Positions 45,750 through 58,984 are shown, numbered from the stretch's first letter. The stretch is 64,000 bases of DNA from Przewalskia tangutica (GCA_029844215.1 CM056733.1:50295142-50359141); one strand, 5' to 3'. Numbers and translations are program-made. Notes: generated from the letters alone by a model not told the origin.

Positions 45750-48700
45750 TGTCACGACCCGAAACTGGGCCCGTGACTGGTGCCTTACCCCGGGCACCCT
45801 AGTGACACAACATCAGAGTAATCAGCAGAACATAAAACATATACATGAAACAAGTGAAGTACAAACAGTAATCTGAGGAAAACTGGTCTTTCGGCATATA
45901 TAAATAACAACTTTTACAACTGAACAGTTTAATCCTTTTTACAAACCACCTTGTGATTACTACTGAGACCTCTACGAATGATATGACAACCATGGCGGGG
46001 CGGGGCCCGCCAAACCCCGAATGTAAACACTTACTACGACGGATGTACGTGATAAGCCTCGAGAAACGGAGCTTCCCAACTGAATCGTGACCACGAGAGC
46101 TAGGATCAACGATCGTGTACCTCAACTGCGGCGTGAACGCGGCCCGGAAGGTCGATAACAGTGCAGAGTATGTGAAATCGAAAATACGTCGTAAATGAAA
46201 TCATAGCGATCGTATAAAGCGGGAGGCATGTATGATAACCAAACTACGATTTACAACAAAGCGATCATGTCAAGTCGTGACTCACGCCTCAGTCATCACT
46301 CAAGTATAACAATGGGTCTCGGGCCCACAACATCAATCATGCGGTGGGATACCTTCCTCACCGCCGGCGATTTATGATGTACAAGCACCAGAACACACAC
46401 GAACACCGTGTCCCACGTGTCATAATAAAAGCTGTGCGGGGTAAGTGCGAAGGCATAGCCGACTACTAAAAACCCACAGTACCAACAAGGTCATGAATCG
46501 TATCATAAGATCTGTCTGACCGTCACGCATGATCAAAGGCGGCCACTTGCCCGCGATGTCAATGCACGCGTCTAACCACGGAACTCCCGCACTCGCGTAG
46601 GCCAATCTCATCGGCCCGCGTGAGGCATTCCGCATCGAGGGTAGCTACTCCCGGCATCGTCACGGACCGCGATCGCGTAGCCAAGGACCGCGTGCCCATA
46701 AAGGGCGTACACTAACACGGAACTCTCGTAGTTCCGCATAGGCCGGGACTGCGTGAGGTATTCTCGAATCATAGGTCCATCGACCGCTGAGTCTACCCGT
46801 CGGAGGCGTTAACCCGGAATCATCTCGAGGATGAATGCCACAATACTATCATAACGACCGATAGTTAATAAGCACAATCAGGAAACCCTTTACACAAACA
46901 TCACAAGATACTAACACGTAGCGTCCTAACATGTTTACTTATCAAAGCAATCGTGAAAGTATTACAAGGCTATCACAAACCAATACAATCAAGTTGTTCA
47001 CACAAGGTACTTTCTACTATCGATCAACAAGATCGGGTTTTATTCCCAAAGTACTTCATACATTAACTCTTTAAAAGATACGTTACCTTCACAGTGTCAC
47101 ACAATACCCGTAGTATATGAAAATAGAGTGATTATCTTTTTAAAGTAAATCAATTACTTCTCTTTGTAAAATCAAGTAGCAACATTCTTTTCCAATGTTC
47201 AAGTTCGCCTAATTTCCAATGTTCAAGTTTCTCATTTTTTGAAAGGTTTAGTAGTTCATAGTCTTATTCATTTAAGAATATAATTCTCCTTTAAACAATC
47301 GAAACCTAAGCCTTATATGTGAGTAGGATATTCTTGTTTATTACAATCTTATTACAATGACCATGATCTAGGAAATAACATTTTGTCTCATCTTAGCTTC
47401 TATGCGGATGGAAGTTTCTCTTGGTTTTAATAATACTTAATTATTCCAAACATTTCCTTTTATTAACGCCGCAGTTGGTTTGTCGTTACACATTCGATTT
47501 CAAATCGAAGAAACATTCTTAAGCCGTTATACCTAACTTCCCATAAAGCTAGTATAACTCTTAAGTTTTCAAAAACCAAATATTACTTCTTCTTTCAAAA
47601 TGATTCAAAATCTTTTGAAATACTTCAAGTTCTTTATTAACACATAACAAGCTTGCTTATAGTTCAAATCGATTTACCTTTTAAAAACCACATGTATTTT
47701 CTTACCAACATAAAGTCGTTATAACCAACTTCCCATAAAGCCGTTATAACACTTTATGTTTTACACCAATCAAATACGTTCAGCACGTATGCGTCACCGT
47801 CTACATATTTCACACATATCATGCTAGAAGAGATAGGAAGAGGTTCACATACCTCGCGGCAGTATCGACTAATAGCAAAACGCTCAAGTACATCCAACCG
47901 TCGGCTACTCCTTAAGCCAAGTAGATCGCGCCACGTAGTACTTCAACCTATAAGGCCACAAGGCGCTTATTAACATTTAGATCCCATCGTAGAACATTCT
48001 ACGTAAAATTCGGCGACCTCCCCGCAATGGCGTAAATCTCTCCTCTATCGAGGCGCTACCAAGCCAACCAGGGGTTATCGTCTAACCACGGGTACAATTC
48101 TACTCCACGGTACTACTACAAGTCTCTTTGTAATACCTATGTAATTACTGATTCGAGATTCTTCTTTAAATTCAGCTTAAGTCGCAAGACATTGCAGTAA
48201 GTATTATTCGAGCTTAAGTCAAAAGACATTGCCGATAACTACGTTCGATTCTATATACGATATACTTCAACTATATATTCTAACAATATGTAATTTCCAA
48301 TTACAATAGAGGACAAGATGATTACCTCGATAAGCCCATAATTATCCTAGCTTAAAGTCGATCTGGGCAATCGCTTAGCTCAACTCGGCGCTCGACCCGC
48401 TCTAAACCACCCTTAGAAGTTCTAACCAACTTCTACACAATACTCAACGGACTATGGAGATTTTCCTAGGGTTTCGGTTTGGTAGTGACGGTAAGTATAA
48501 TAGTATTTCGGGCTTTTCAGATAGGTATAACCTTAGAATACAACAAGGTATAAGGCTAAGGTAATTTGGGCATTATAACAATACTTTTGAGAGTATTTCT
48601 ACCAAGAGGGGGGGTATTATATGAAAACAAACTAGGCTAGGGGGGGGGGGTACCCCACGGCCACACCACAAAGGAGGGGGGGTGGCTACCCCTCGGCCTA

Positions 48701-49207
48701 CCACACTAGGGAAACTCTCGACGAGGGCCCCCACGAAAAGGGGAGGGGGAAGGCTCTCAAGACTTAGGCATTTTGGATGAAGAAGTCTTCAACCTTAGAG
48801 GGGTATTTATAGCACAAGCCAAGGCCAACCAATGGCCAAGATCTAGCCAAGTGCCTAGCAAGTGTAGGGCGAGATCTTGCCAAGTGCCCTTTAACCAACT
48901 AACACACAAATATCCTACCAACCCTTGACTATTCCAACCACACTTTCGCCAAGCCTTTTACCGTCAAGCCTAACCAATGAGAGGGTGACAAGTGTCGCCT
49001 CTTGTTGGTCCAAAATGTTTCGCCTCTCGGAAAAATCCGCAAAAATTAGAAATGTCATAGCCGAAATTCCCTACGAAAGTCGTGAAAACGTTTGTCGAAA
49101 AACGACTCAAGCGGGTGTTGTGCACAAATAAAATTCGCCAAGCCACTTTCTCAAGTTCAAATTTTCTACGTGCGCCCCACGTACATACTCCGAAATACGG
49201 TATAACA
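45750..49207 (-). repeat. Element I 3' LTR
   Basis: Starts TGTCACGACCCGAAAC and ends TACGGTATAACA. TATA box TATAAATA at 48804-48811, palindrome TGAAGA/TCTTCA at 48778-48791, U3 motif GGGTGACAAGTGTCGCC near 48983-48999. Differences from the other LTR cluster at CAG/CTG, for example CGATATAC here and CAGTATAC there. Confidence 0.92.
48778..49002 (-). promoter_or_regulatory. Element I 3' LTR promoter motifs
   Basis: TATAAATA on the minus strand, inverted repeat TGAAGA/TCTTCA just downstream and the GACAAGTGTCGCC U3 motif upstream. Same layout at 54817-55045. Confidence 0.58.
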
Positions 49208-49238
49208 TTCTCCTCCTTAGAAACATTCGTCGAATGTT
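49208..49238 (-). other. Element I polypurine tract and hairpin
   Basis: A shortened purine run (AAGGAGGAGAA, minus strand) adjoins the LTR, with AACATTCG/CGAATGTT and a 1-nt centre at 49222-49238. Confidence 0.8.
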
Positions 49239-49639
49239 CCTTCTAAGTCTCAAAACAAGCGTCGCCAAGATAGTCTTCACTACCATACTTACGAAACAAT
49301 CCTGCCACAATGGCCACAGAAACAACTGCGCAAAATACTTACATCCAAGTCCACGAGGAAATCACCTCTATCATCACCACAAACACCTCTCTCCGGGGTC
49401 TAAAATATACTTCTTCCACACAAAAGAAATGGTCACATCAATGCTCGCCATACATGCTCGCTTCTCTCTTTACTCGCCGTAGATACCACTTTGTCACTTT
49501 GTCGCGAGCCTCGCTCCGACGACCCAACAAATGGTACCGGGCTGCTTGCGATACCGTAGGATGTCGTACCCTTGAACTCTTACCACATTTCTGATACTGC
49601 TTCAGTCTCCAAAACTCGGGGTTATCATTTTCAACTTGG
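49239..49639. other. Element I 3' noncoding sequence
   Basis: About 400 bp with no gene. It contains CCAACAAATGGTACCGG at about 49523, also present in J at 59627, so it belongs to the I/J subfamily. Confidence 0.55.
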
Positions 49640-50110
49640 TTATCATTAGCTGGAAAACTCGATGGATCTCGATTTCCATCTCGAACATAACACGAGCATT
49701 TGGGCCGCCTCCTAAGTCGGACGGCAAACGCTAACATATAGGCAACCTGGCCTATTCTTCACATGAACTTACAAAGGCCCAAAACAACTCGGGCTAAGTT
49801 TCCTCTGTTTTTCCAAGGCTCGTCACACCCAATCCGGGGTGGTACTTTCAAGATGACCGACCGTCAACCTGCTCTCTAAGCTCGTCGCCGATTATCCGCA
49901 CGATTCCCTCCGAGCTGCCAGAACTTCTTCTAGACAAGATTTACACTATCCACGATCTGTGGAACAAGCTGAACCAGTATGCGAACCTTGCCAACATCGA
50001 ACCAATCGTAAGCATCTCACACATCCGCCCCTACAAGGCTTCATAAGGCGACATCCGAACATCAAATGGTAGCTCAAACACTCTTCAATGAAGACAACAA
50101 TTCTCGCAAC
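49640..50110 (-). pseudogene. Element I integrase C-terminal scrap
   Basis: The minus-strand DNA follows the integrase C-terminal part of G and C (39010-39500): AACTCGATGGATCTCGAT, GGCAACCTGGCCTATTC, CGGGCTAAGTTTCC, CGCCGATTATCCGCAC, TACAAGGCTTCATAAGGCG. No open frame remains. It is a pol leftover absent from F and J at this place. Confidence 0.75.
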
Positions 50111-50985
50111 TATCCTCAAATCCAAACACCGGCCGGCGAATGTGGTCGAGACTCACTGAGTTCTTAACACATGCTTGGCAAAACTTCCGAAACAACAACA
50201 TTACTACCTGGCTCCCACTGCGCCATAAGGTGAAGGTAGGCACCGTGCGACCTTACAACCTTTACGATAAAACAACCGCCGAGTAAAGCGGTCTTTGCTG
50301 AAAGCAAGACGGTGACCTCGCCCGACTCTCGCCGAATCGTCCATGAATTAAATGCGGCTAACTAAACCTGGGCCTAACACCCTCGTGACCCTAACACAAG
50401 GCGGGACCACCACACCCTGACCCCACCACCAAACCTACCGCGGGTTGACCCGCAACGTGGCCTCAACCCGACCCCGGCAAAGCGCACAATACTAGCTCCC
50501 CGAAGGAAAACTCTCACTAATCACGTTACGAAAACCTAGCGGTCTTCTTAGCTCAACTACCCCCTTTCATTCCACACTACTCAGGGACTTATCCCACAAA
50601 CATAGCTCACGTGCACTATGCACTCCTATAAGGATCAAACATAACACTACACCTTTACTCGAGATGGCCTTACCTCTAAGGTCTCTACGTATAAAACTCT
50701 AAGGCTCACACCTTCACTATCCCCCAAAATCCTACTTGGTTAAACAACCAAGATTTCTAATCACAACTAACACCGCTATCGTAACATAGCACTTAATGTA
50801 TACTCACATTATAAGACATACAGATCTCTGAGGTTAAGGATATATCTATATCCACCGCCTCCCTTAAGTCGTTCTAATCAAACTCGCCCGTAGGCGCAGC
50901 TAAGGAGGTGACAAACTACCCGCGCTCCCGAAGGCTAAGTCCTCCTACAAGGACACTCTATCGACATCAGACCCTGACGGTCGTA
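50111..50985. other. Element I internal noncoding block
   Basis: Shared with E, F and J: CTGGGCCTAACACCCTCGTGAC near 50370, GCGGGACCACC and a CGGGTTGACCCGCAACGTGG string. Nothing coding is recognised. Confidence 0.6.
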
Positions 50986-51599
50986 GGTACAACAAGTACC
51001 AACTAAAAGACGACATTCCCCGGGATGACGTCATCATGTAATGAGGAAGCCACAGAGTTCGACCAACCTGCGCGCCCGAATGTCACGAAATCCGTGGAAG
51101 ACCACTCTGCATGGTGGATGTGCATAATCAAATCTTTGGTGAGGTGACTCGCCTCGAAAGTTACCAAAGGACCTCGCTCTCGCCCTCTCTGCTGTCGCCG
51201 TTAACGTCGATCTCTACGCTTCTCGACTGCTGCGCATAAGCCCGCATACGTGCCATGCTCAAGTCCAATCAAGAATTACTCTTGCACCACCCTCTTTGAG
51301 ATAGTCCACAAGACTCGCGGGACATCGGTATACTCTCTGGTAGCCAAATCTATAGCTAGTCACAGGGTCGCCTCCTTGAAATCTATATTCTCTGTTCGGT
51401 CGTGGGCGAAGGTTCAAATATCATGGCGCGATGTAAGGCTGCTGCGCGTGCTAAACTCTGCTGGGCTAGTGGCGTCGCAGAACTCCCGAATGAAGCACCA
51501 CCCAAGGTGATAATTGGGCTGTGCCCACGTAACCCTCTGTACTCTGCTCGCGCCTCCGCCGCTGCCTTGCCTCCAGGCGGGTTGCCTACGCGGAGGCAT
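50986..51599 (-). pseudogene. Element I gag, internally deleted
   Basis: The start at 51599 reads MPPRRQPAWRQGSGG. The DNA at 51140-51255 matches G's gag next to the knuckle (CGCCTCGAAAGTTACCAAAGGAC). A knuckle remnant lies near 51000. Between 51256 and 51400 the sequence is not capsid-like, and start-to-knuckle length is about 0.6 kb against 1.1 kb in G and J. Confidence 0.72.
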
Positions 51600-51784
51600 A
51601 ACGATAAGGAAAGAATTTCGTCGGAGGGTCCAACTTACGGCCGCGACTCTAAGGCACGATCTCGAGTGAGAAGAATAGAAACCAATCCTAAATATCCTAT
51701 AGCCTCACGATTATTGGTGTGGTGCACACACCGATAATCAAGACTTCTTCGATCTGATGCGTAGACACTTTCCGAGGATTAATC

Positions 51785-51795
51785 GCTCGATACCA
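51785..51795 (-). other. Element I primer-binding site (contracted)
   Basis: Minus strand TGGTATCGAGC, four bases from the LTR; one base short of the tRNA complement. Confidence 0.87.
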
Positions 51796-51799
51796 CTTT

Positions 51800-54700
51800 T
51801 GTCACGACCCGGCGGGCGTGATCGTGCCTTACCGGGCACCCTAGTGACACAACATCGAGTAATCGAACATAAAACATATACATGAAACAAGTGAAGTACA
51901 AACGATGTCGAGGAAAAGCGGTCTTTCGGCATATATAAATAACAACTTTTACAATCAGCAGTTTAATCCTTTTTACAAACCACCTTGCAGCGATTACTAC
52001 AGACCTCTACGAATGATATGACAACCATGGCGGGACGGGGCCCGCCAAACCCACGAATGTAAACACTTACTACGGCAGGATGTACGTGATAAGCCTCCGA
52101 GAAACGGAGCTTCCCAGCCTGGCTGTGACCACGAGCTAGGATCAACGATCGTGTACCTCAACTGCGGCATGAACGCGGCCCCGGGAGGTCGATACAACAG
52201 TGCCGAGTATGTGGCGAAAATACGTCGTAAATGAAATCATAGCGATCATATAAAGCAGAGGCATGTATGATAACAAACTACGATTTACAACAAAGCGATC
52301 ATGTCAGTCGTGACTCACGCCTCAAGTCATCACTCAAGTATAACAATGGGTCTCGGGCCCACAACATCAATCATGCGTGGGATACCTTCCTCACCGCCGC
52401 ATCTATGATGTACAAGCACCAAGGAACACACTGAACACGTGTCCCACTGTGTCATAATAAAGCATGCGGGGTAAGTACGAAGGCATAGCCGACTACTAAA
52501 AACCCACGGTACCAACAAGGTCATGAATCGTATCATAAGATCTGTCTGGCCGTCACATGATCAAAGCCGCCACTTGCGCGATGTCAATGTCTGCGTCTAA
52601 CCTCGAACTCCGCGACTCGCATAGGCCAATCTCATCGCCCGCATGAGGCATTCCCGCATCGAGGGTAGCTACTCCCGGCGTCGCCCCGACTTCGCGATCG
52701 CGTAGCCACAAGGACCGCATGCCCATAAAGGGCGTACACTAACACGGAACTCGTAGTTCCGCAGGCCCGGGACTGCGTGAGGTATTCTCGAATCATAGGT
52801 CCATCGACCGCCGAGTCTACCCGCGTCGGAGGCGGCAACCCCGGAATCATCTCAAGGGATGAATGCCACAATACTATCATAACGACTGATAGTTAATAAG
52901 CACAATCAAGGGAAACCCCTTTACACAAACATCACAAGATACTAACACCCGTAGCATCCTAACATGTTTACTTATCAAAGCAATCAGGAAAGTATTACAA
53001 GGCTATCACAAACCAATACAATCAAGTTGTTCACACAAGGTACTTTCTACTATACGATCAACAAGATCGGGTTTTTTATTCCCAAAGTACTTCATACATT
53101 AACTCTTTAAAAGATACGTTACCTTCACAGTGTCACACAATACCCGTAGTATATGAAAATAGAGTGATTATCTTTTTAAAGTAAATCAATTACTTCTCTT
53201 TGTAAAATCAAGTAGCAACATTCTTTTCCAATGTTCAAGTTCGCCTAATTTCCAATGTTCAAGTTTCTCATTTTTTTGAAAGGTTTCGTAGTTCATAGTC
53301 TTATTCATTTAAGAATATAATTCTCCTTTAAACAATCTGAGAAACCTAAGCCTTATATGTGAGTAGGATATTCTTGTTTATTACAATCTTATTACAGCAG
53401 CCATGATCTAGGAAATAACATTTTGTCTCATCTTAGCTTCTATGCAGATGGAAGTTTCTACTGGTTTTAATAATACTTAATTATTCCAAACATTTCCTTT
53501 TATTAACGCTGCAGTGGTTTGTCGTTACACATTCTGATTTCCGAAATCAGTAAAACATTCTTAAGCCGTTATACCTAACTTCCCATAAAGCTAGTATAAC
53601 TCTTAAGTTTTCAAAAACCAAATATTACTTCTTCTTTCAAAATGATTCAAAAATCTTTTGAAATACTTCAAGTTCTTTATTAACACATAACAAGCCAGTT
53701 ATAGTTCAAATCAGTTACCTTTTAAAAACCACATGTATTTTCTTACCAACATAAAGCTGTTATAACCAACTTCCCATAAAGCCGTTATAACACTTTATGT
53801 TTTACACCAATCAAATACGTTCAAAGACACGTATCGTCTACCGTACTACATATTTCACACATATCATGCTAGAAGAGATAGGAAGAGGTTCACATACCTC
53901 GCGACGAGTATCGACTAATAGCAAAACGCTCCAAGTACATCCAACCGTCGGCTACTCCTTAAGCCAAGTAGATCGCGCCACGTAGTACTTCAACCTATAA
54001 GGCCACAAGGCGCTTATTAACATTTAGATCCCCTCGTAGAACATTCTCTGAGAAAATTGCGTGCTCCCCGCAACAGCGTAAATCTCCTCTATCGGTGGCT
54101 ACCAAGCCAACCAGGGGGGGGGGGGGTTATACGTCTAACCCTAACGGGTACAATTCTACTCCACGGTACAACTACACAAGTCTCAGAATACACCCTATGT
54201 AATTACAATTCGGATTCTTCTTTAAATTCGGGCTTAAGTCGCAAGACATTCAGTAAGTATTATTCGGGCTTAAGTCAAAAGACATTGCGATAACTACGTT
54301 CAGGTCTATATACAGTATACTTCAACTATATATTCTAACAATATGTAATTTCCAATTACAATAGAGGGACAAGATGATTACCTCGATAAGCCCATAATTA
54401 TCCTAGCTTAAAGTCGATCCTGGGCAATCGTTTAGCTCAACTCGAGCGCTCAACCCGCTCTAAACCACCCTTAGAAGTTCTAACCAACTTCTACACAATA
54501 CTCCAACGGACTATGGAGATTTTCCTAGGGTTTCGGTTTGGTGGTACGGTAAGTATAATAGTATTTCGGGCTTTTCGATAGGTATAACCTTAGAATACAA
54601 CAAGGTATAAGGCTAAGGTAATTTGGGCATTATAACAATACTTTTGAGTATTTCTACCAAGAGGGGGTATTATATGAAAACAAACTAGGCTGTGGGGTAC

Positions 54701-55254
54701 CCCACGGCCACACCACTGAGGAGGTGGCTACCGCCGGCTACCCCACTGTGGGGAAACTCTCGCCAAGGGGCCTCGCGAAAAGGGGAGGAAGGCTCTCAAG
54801 ACTTAGGCATTTTGGATGAAGAAGTCTTCAACCTTAGAGGGGTATTTATAGCACAAGCCAAGGCCAACCAATGGCCAAGATCTAGCCAAGTGCCTAGCAA
54901 GTGTAGGGCCAAGATCTTGCCAAGTGCCCCTTAACCAACTAACACACAAATATCCTACCAACCCTTGACTATTCCAACCACACTTTCGGCCAAGCCTTTT
55001 ACCGTCCAAGCCTAACCAATGAGAGGGTGACAAGTGTCGCCCTCTTGTTGGTCCAAAATGTTTCGTCTCTCGGAAAAATCCGCAAAAATTAGAAATGTCA
55101 TAGGAAATTCCCTACGAAAGTGTGAAAACGTTTTCGCCGAAAACGACTCAAACCGGGTGTTGTGCACAAATAAAATTCGGCCAAGCCACTTTCTCAAGTT
55201 CAAATTTTCTACGTACGTCCTTACGTACATACTCTGGAAATACGGGGTATAACA
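51800..55254 (-). repeat. Element I 5' LTR
   Basis: Partner of 45750-49207. Starts TGTCACGACCCGGCGGGCG and ends TACGGGGTATAACA before attct. TATA at 54843-54850, palindrome at 54817-54830. A G run is 13 long at 54114-54126 where the other LTR has 4 (about 48068), a second class of length difference. Confidence 0.92.
54817..55045 (-). promoter_or_regulatory. Element I 5' LTR promoter
   Basis: TATAAATA (54843-54850), TGAAGA/TCTTCA downstream and GGGTGACAAGTGTCGCCC upstream (about 55025-55042). Expected start of I's RNA about 30 nt left of the TATA box. Confidence 0.58.
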
Positions 55255-56696
55255 ATTCTCCCTTAAAAGCAATTTGAGAAACATATGTCTGATACGTGAG
55301 TAGGTTATTCTTGTTTATAACAATCTTATTTAAGCAGCCCTGATCTAGGAAATGTAACATCATTTTGTCTCATCTTAGTTTCTATGCAGATGGAAGTTTC
55401 TACTGGTTTTACTAATACATTATTAGTCAAAACATTTCCTTTATTAGCGCTACGTGGTTTGTTCGATACTTATTCGATTTTCAAATCAAGAAACATTATT
55501 GCTTTTAAAATCAAGTACTCATTACTCGCGAATGAGGTTTTACAACATTTTTTAACAAAATGTTAATTACCAAGTAAAACAAGTTAAGTCTCTTATCCTT
55601 TAAGATCAAGTCTCTTAACTTTTAAAATCAATAAACCATTCATTTTACCATTCTTAAGACGTTATACCTAACTTCCCATAAAGCTAGTATAACTCTTATG
55701 TTTTCAAAACCAAGTATTATTCTTCTGTTAAGAATGATTCAGCATTCTTTATTATTACACATTAAGTCAGTTATAAGTCAAATCAGTTACCTTTTAAAAC
55801 CATAAAGCATTTTCTTACTTACATAAAGTCATATAACCAACTTCCCATAAAGCCGTTATAACACTTTATGTTTCAAACCAATCAAATCGTTTAACACGTA
55901 TGCGTCACCGTACTACATAGTTATACACATATCATGCTAGAAAAGGTAGGAAGAGGTTCACATACCTCGCGACGATTATCGACTAATAGCAAAACGCTCA
56001 AGTACCTCAAACCGCTCGGCTACTCCTTAAGCCAAGTAGATCGCGCCACGCGTGGTACTTCAACCTATAAGGCCACAAGGCGCTTTATTAACATCTAGGT
56101 CTAATCGTAGAACATTCTACGTAAAATTCGGCAGACTCTCCCCGCAGCGTAAATCTCTCCTCTATCGGGCGGCTACCAAGCCAACCAGGGGTTATACGTC
56201 TATGTCACGACCGAACCGGGCGTGGATCGTGCCTTACCCGGCACCTAGTGATACAACATCGAGAAAATCACGGAAATAAAAACATAAACATGAATTAAGA
56301 GACAAGATAAATAAAGCAGCCAACCAAAAGCGATTTGCCTTCATCATATATACATAAATACCCGACGCTTATCCTTTTACAAACCACGCCACAGCATTCT
56401 CTGACTTCTATGATTTTTACAACAGCTATGACGGGACAGGGCCCCGTCATACCCCTGAATGTATAAGAATCTACAGACTCAGGGTAACATACCAAAAGAT
56501 AAGCCTCCGAAGAAATGGGGCTTCCCGACATGCTGAACTGTGATCCTATGAGCGATGATCCACAACCGATGTACTTCCACCTGCGGCATGAACGCAGCCC
56601 CGCGAGGTCGATAACAGTACCAAGTATGTGAAATCAGAAAAAGGCGTAAATGAAATCATAATAGTCTATATAAAGCAGGAGACATGTATGATAACC

Positions 56697-56886
56697 AGAT
56701 GAAATACGTGTCCCTGCCCATCTCGTGGGACTCGGTGTAAAATCAGATGAAATACGTGACCCTGCCCATCTCGTGGGACTCGGTGTATAATCAGATGAAA
56801 TACGTGACCCTGCCCATCTCGTGGGACTCGGTGTATAATCAGATGAAATACGTGACCCTGCCCATCTCGTGGGACTCGGTGTATAA
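56697..56886. repeat. 48-bp tandem repeat, four copies, in J 3' LTR
   Basis: Units start AGATGAAATACGTG at 56697, 56745 and every 48 bp. As 48 is a multiple of three, the minus strand shows a 16-residue repeat in an open frame, but it lies inside an LTR. Confidence 0.92.
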
Positions 56887-56955
56887 TCGTTCATAACAAA
56901 TCAACCGGCCCTCCATCGAGAGATGCGGGGGTACAGAAATACAACAAAGGCTATC

Positions 56956-57072
56956 ACAACAAGCATAGGCAGTTTCACAACAACAAGCATAGGCAAGCTT
57001 CACAACAACAAGCATAGGCAAGCTTCACAACAACAAGCATAGGCAAGCTTCACAACAACAAGCATAGGCAAG
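56956..57072. repeat. 25-bp tandem repeat, about five copies, in J 3' LTR
   Basis: Unit ACAACAAGCATAGGCAAGCT plus TCACA. The first copy reads GGCAGTTTC and the last GGCAAGTTATAC, marking the array edges. Same array at 62565-62690. Confidence 0.9.
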
Positions 57073-58984
57073 TTATACACAACTCAAAGTACTTTCATTT
57101 TATGCCAAAGTCTGGGTTTTAACCCTAAAGTACTACGTACGTTAATTTCCTTTTAAAGATCCATTTCTTTTACAAAGGTCACCCGATACCCGTAGTATAT
57201 AAAAAAAATAGAGTGACTAACATTGTTAAGTAAACCAAAATGTTTTCCTTTGTAAAATCAAGTAACAACCTTATTTTCCAAACGTTCAAGTTTGCCTAAT
57301 TTCAAATGCTCAAGTTTCTCATTTTAGAAAAGGTTTCGTAGTTCATAGTTTTAATCCTTTAAAACATAATTCTCCTTTAAACGTTTTGAGAAACATATGT
57401 CTTATATGTGAGTAGGTTATTCTTGTTTATAAACAATCTTATTAAGCAGTCATGATCTAGGAAATGTAATATCATTTTGTCTCATCTTAGCTTCTATGCG
57501 GATGGAGGTTTCTCGGTTTTAATACCATACTTCATTATTCAATACATTTTCCTTTATTAACGTTGCAGTTGGTTTGTCGATACTTATTCCGATTTCCAAA
57601 TCAAGAAACATTATTCCTTTTAAACCAAGTACTCATTACTCACGAATGAGGTTTCACACTTTTTAACAAAATTCATATTAATACCATTAAGTCAAGTCTC
57701 TTATCTTCTAAAAATCAGTAAACCATTCTTTTTATCACTTTTAAGACGTTATACCTAACTTCCCATAAAGCTAGTACAACTCTTATGTTTTCAAAGCCAA
57801 GTATTACTCTTCTTTCAAAAAGGTCTTTTTGAAACACTTCAAGTTCTTTAATACTACACATCAAATCCGTTATAAGTCAAATCGCCACTTTGAAACCACA
57901 AAGCATTTTCTTACCTACATAAAGTTGTTATAACCAACTTCCCATAAAGCCGTTATAACACTTTATGTTTCAAACCAATCAAATACATTAAACACGTGTA
58001 CGTCTACCGTACTACATAGTTATACACATATCATGCTAGAACAGATAGGAAGAGGTTCACATACCTCGTGATGATTATCGACTAATAGCAAAATGCTCCA
58101 AGTACCTCAAACCGCTTCGCTACTCCTTGCTAAGTAGATCACGCCATACGTAGTACTTCAACCTATAGAGGCCACAAGGCGCCTATTAACATCCTAGATC
58201 TCAAAGTAGAATATCTTACGAGAAAATTCGTGAACTCCCCACCCCCACATCAGCGTAAATCTCCTCTCTATCGAGTGCTACCAAGCCAACCAGGGGTTTG
58301 CACGCCTAACCGACGTGTACAATTCTACTCACGATAATACTACACAAGTCTCAGTGTCTGATCTATGTAATTACGATTGATTCACTCTTAAAATTGGCTT
58401 AAGTCGCAAGACATTGCCGCACAACTATGTTCAGTTCTATATATAGTATACTTAACTATATACTCCTACAACATGTAATTTCCAATTACGACAGAAGGTC
58501 AAGAATGTTTACCTCGATAAGCCCAAAATTATCCGAGTTTAAATGTCGATCCTGAGCAAGGTTTAGCTCTACTCCGTGCGCTCAGGCCGCTCCAACCAAC
58601 CCTTAGAAGTTCTAACCAACTTCTACTTATAACTTCAACTACGGGTGAAGATTTACTTAGGTTTCGCTTTGTGGTGAGGAAGTATAAATAGTATTTTCTG
58701 GGCTTTTGTATAAGTGTAACCTTGGGAATACTACAAGGTATTTGGGCCAAGGTATTTGGGCATTATAACAATACTTGGAGAGTATTTCAATACCACAAAA
58801 AGGGGGGTATTTATACGAGACAACTAGGCTAGGGGTACCCACGCTAAACACCACATGAGGGGGGAGGCTCTCGGACAAGGGCTCTCAAAGGGGGAGGGGG
58901 TGGTGTTTGGACGAGAACAAGGTTGAGGGAGAGGGAGGGATTTTTAACACTTAGAGAAATTTTGGATGAAGAAGTTCATCAACT

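Larger units (their letters stand above)
45750..55254 (-). mobile_element. Element I: complete non-autonomous element
   Basis: LTRs 45750-49207 and 51800-55254 (3458 and 3455 bp) flank 2.6 kb with PPT, an integrase C-terminal scrap, the shared noncoding block, a shortened gag and a contracted primer site. Target duplication attct at 45745-45749 and 55255-55259, inside H's LTR. No RT or RNase H is present. Confidence 0.9.

Noticed and set aside
49438..49737. 99-residue minus-strand frame in element I
   Set aside because: It crosses noncoding sequence into the integrase scrap in a shifted frame; the I/J homologue in J is not open.
56634..56894. Open frame with a 16-residue repeat (DYTPSPTRWAGSRISS) x4, also at 62120-62503
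   Set aside because: It is the minus-strand reading of the 48-bp tandem repeat inside both J LTRs. No start context, no domain, and 48 being a multiple of three explains the frame.
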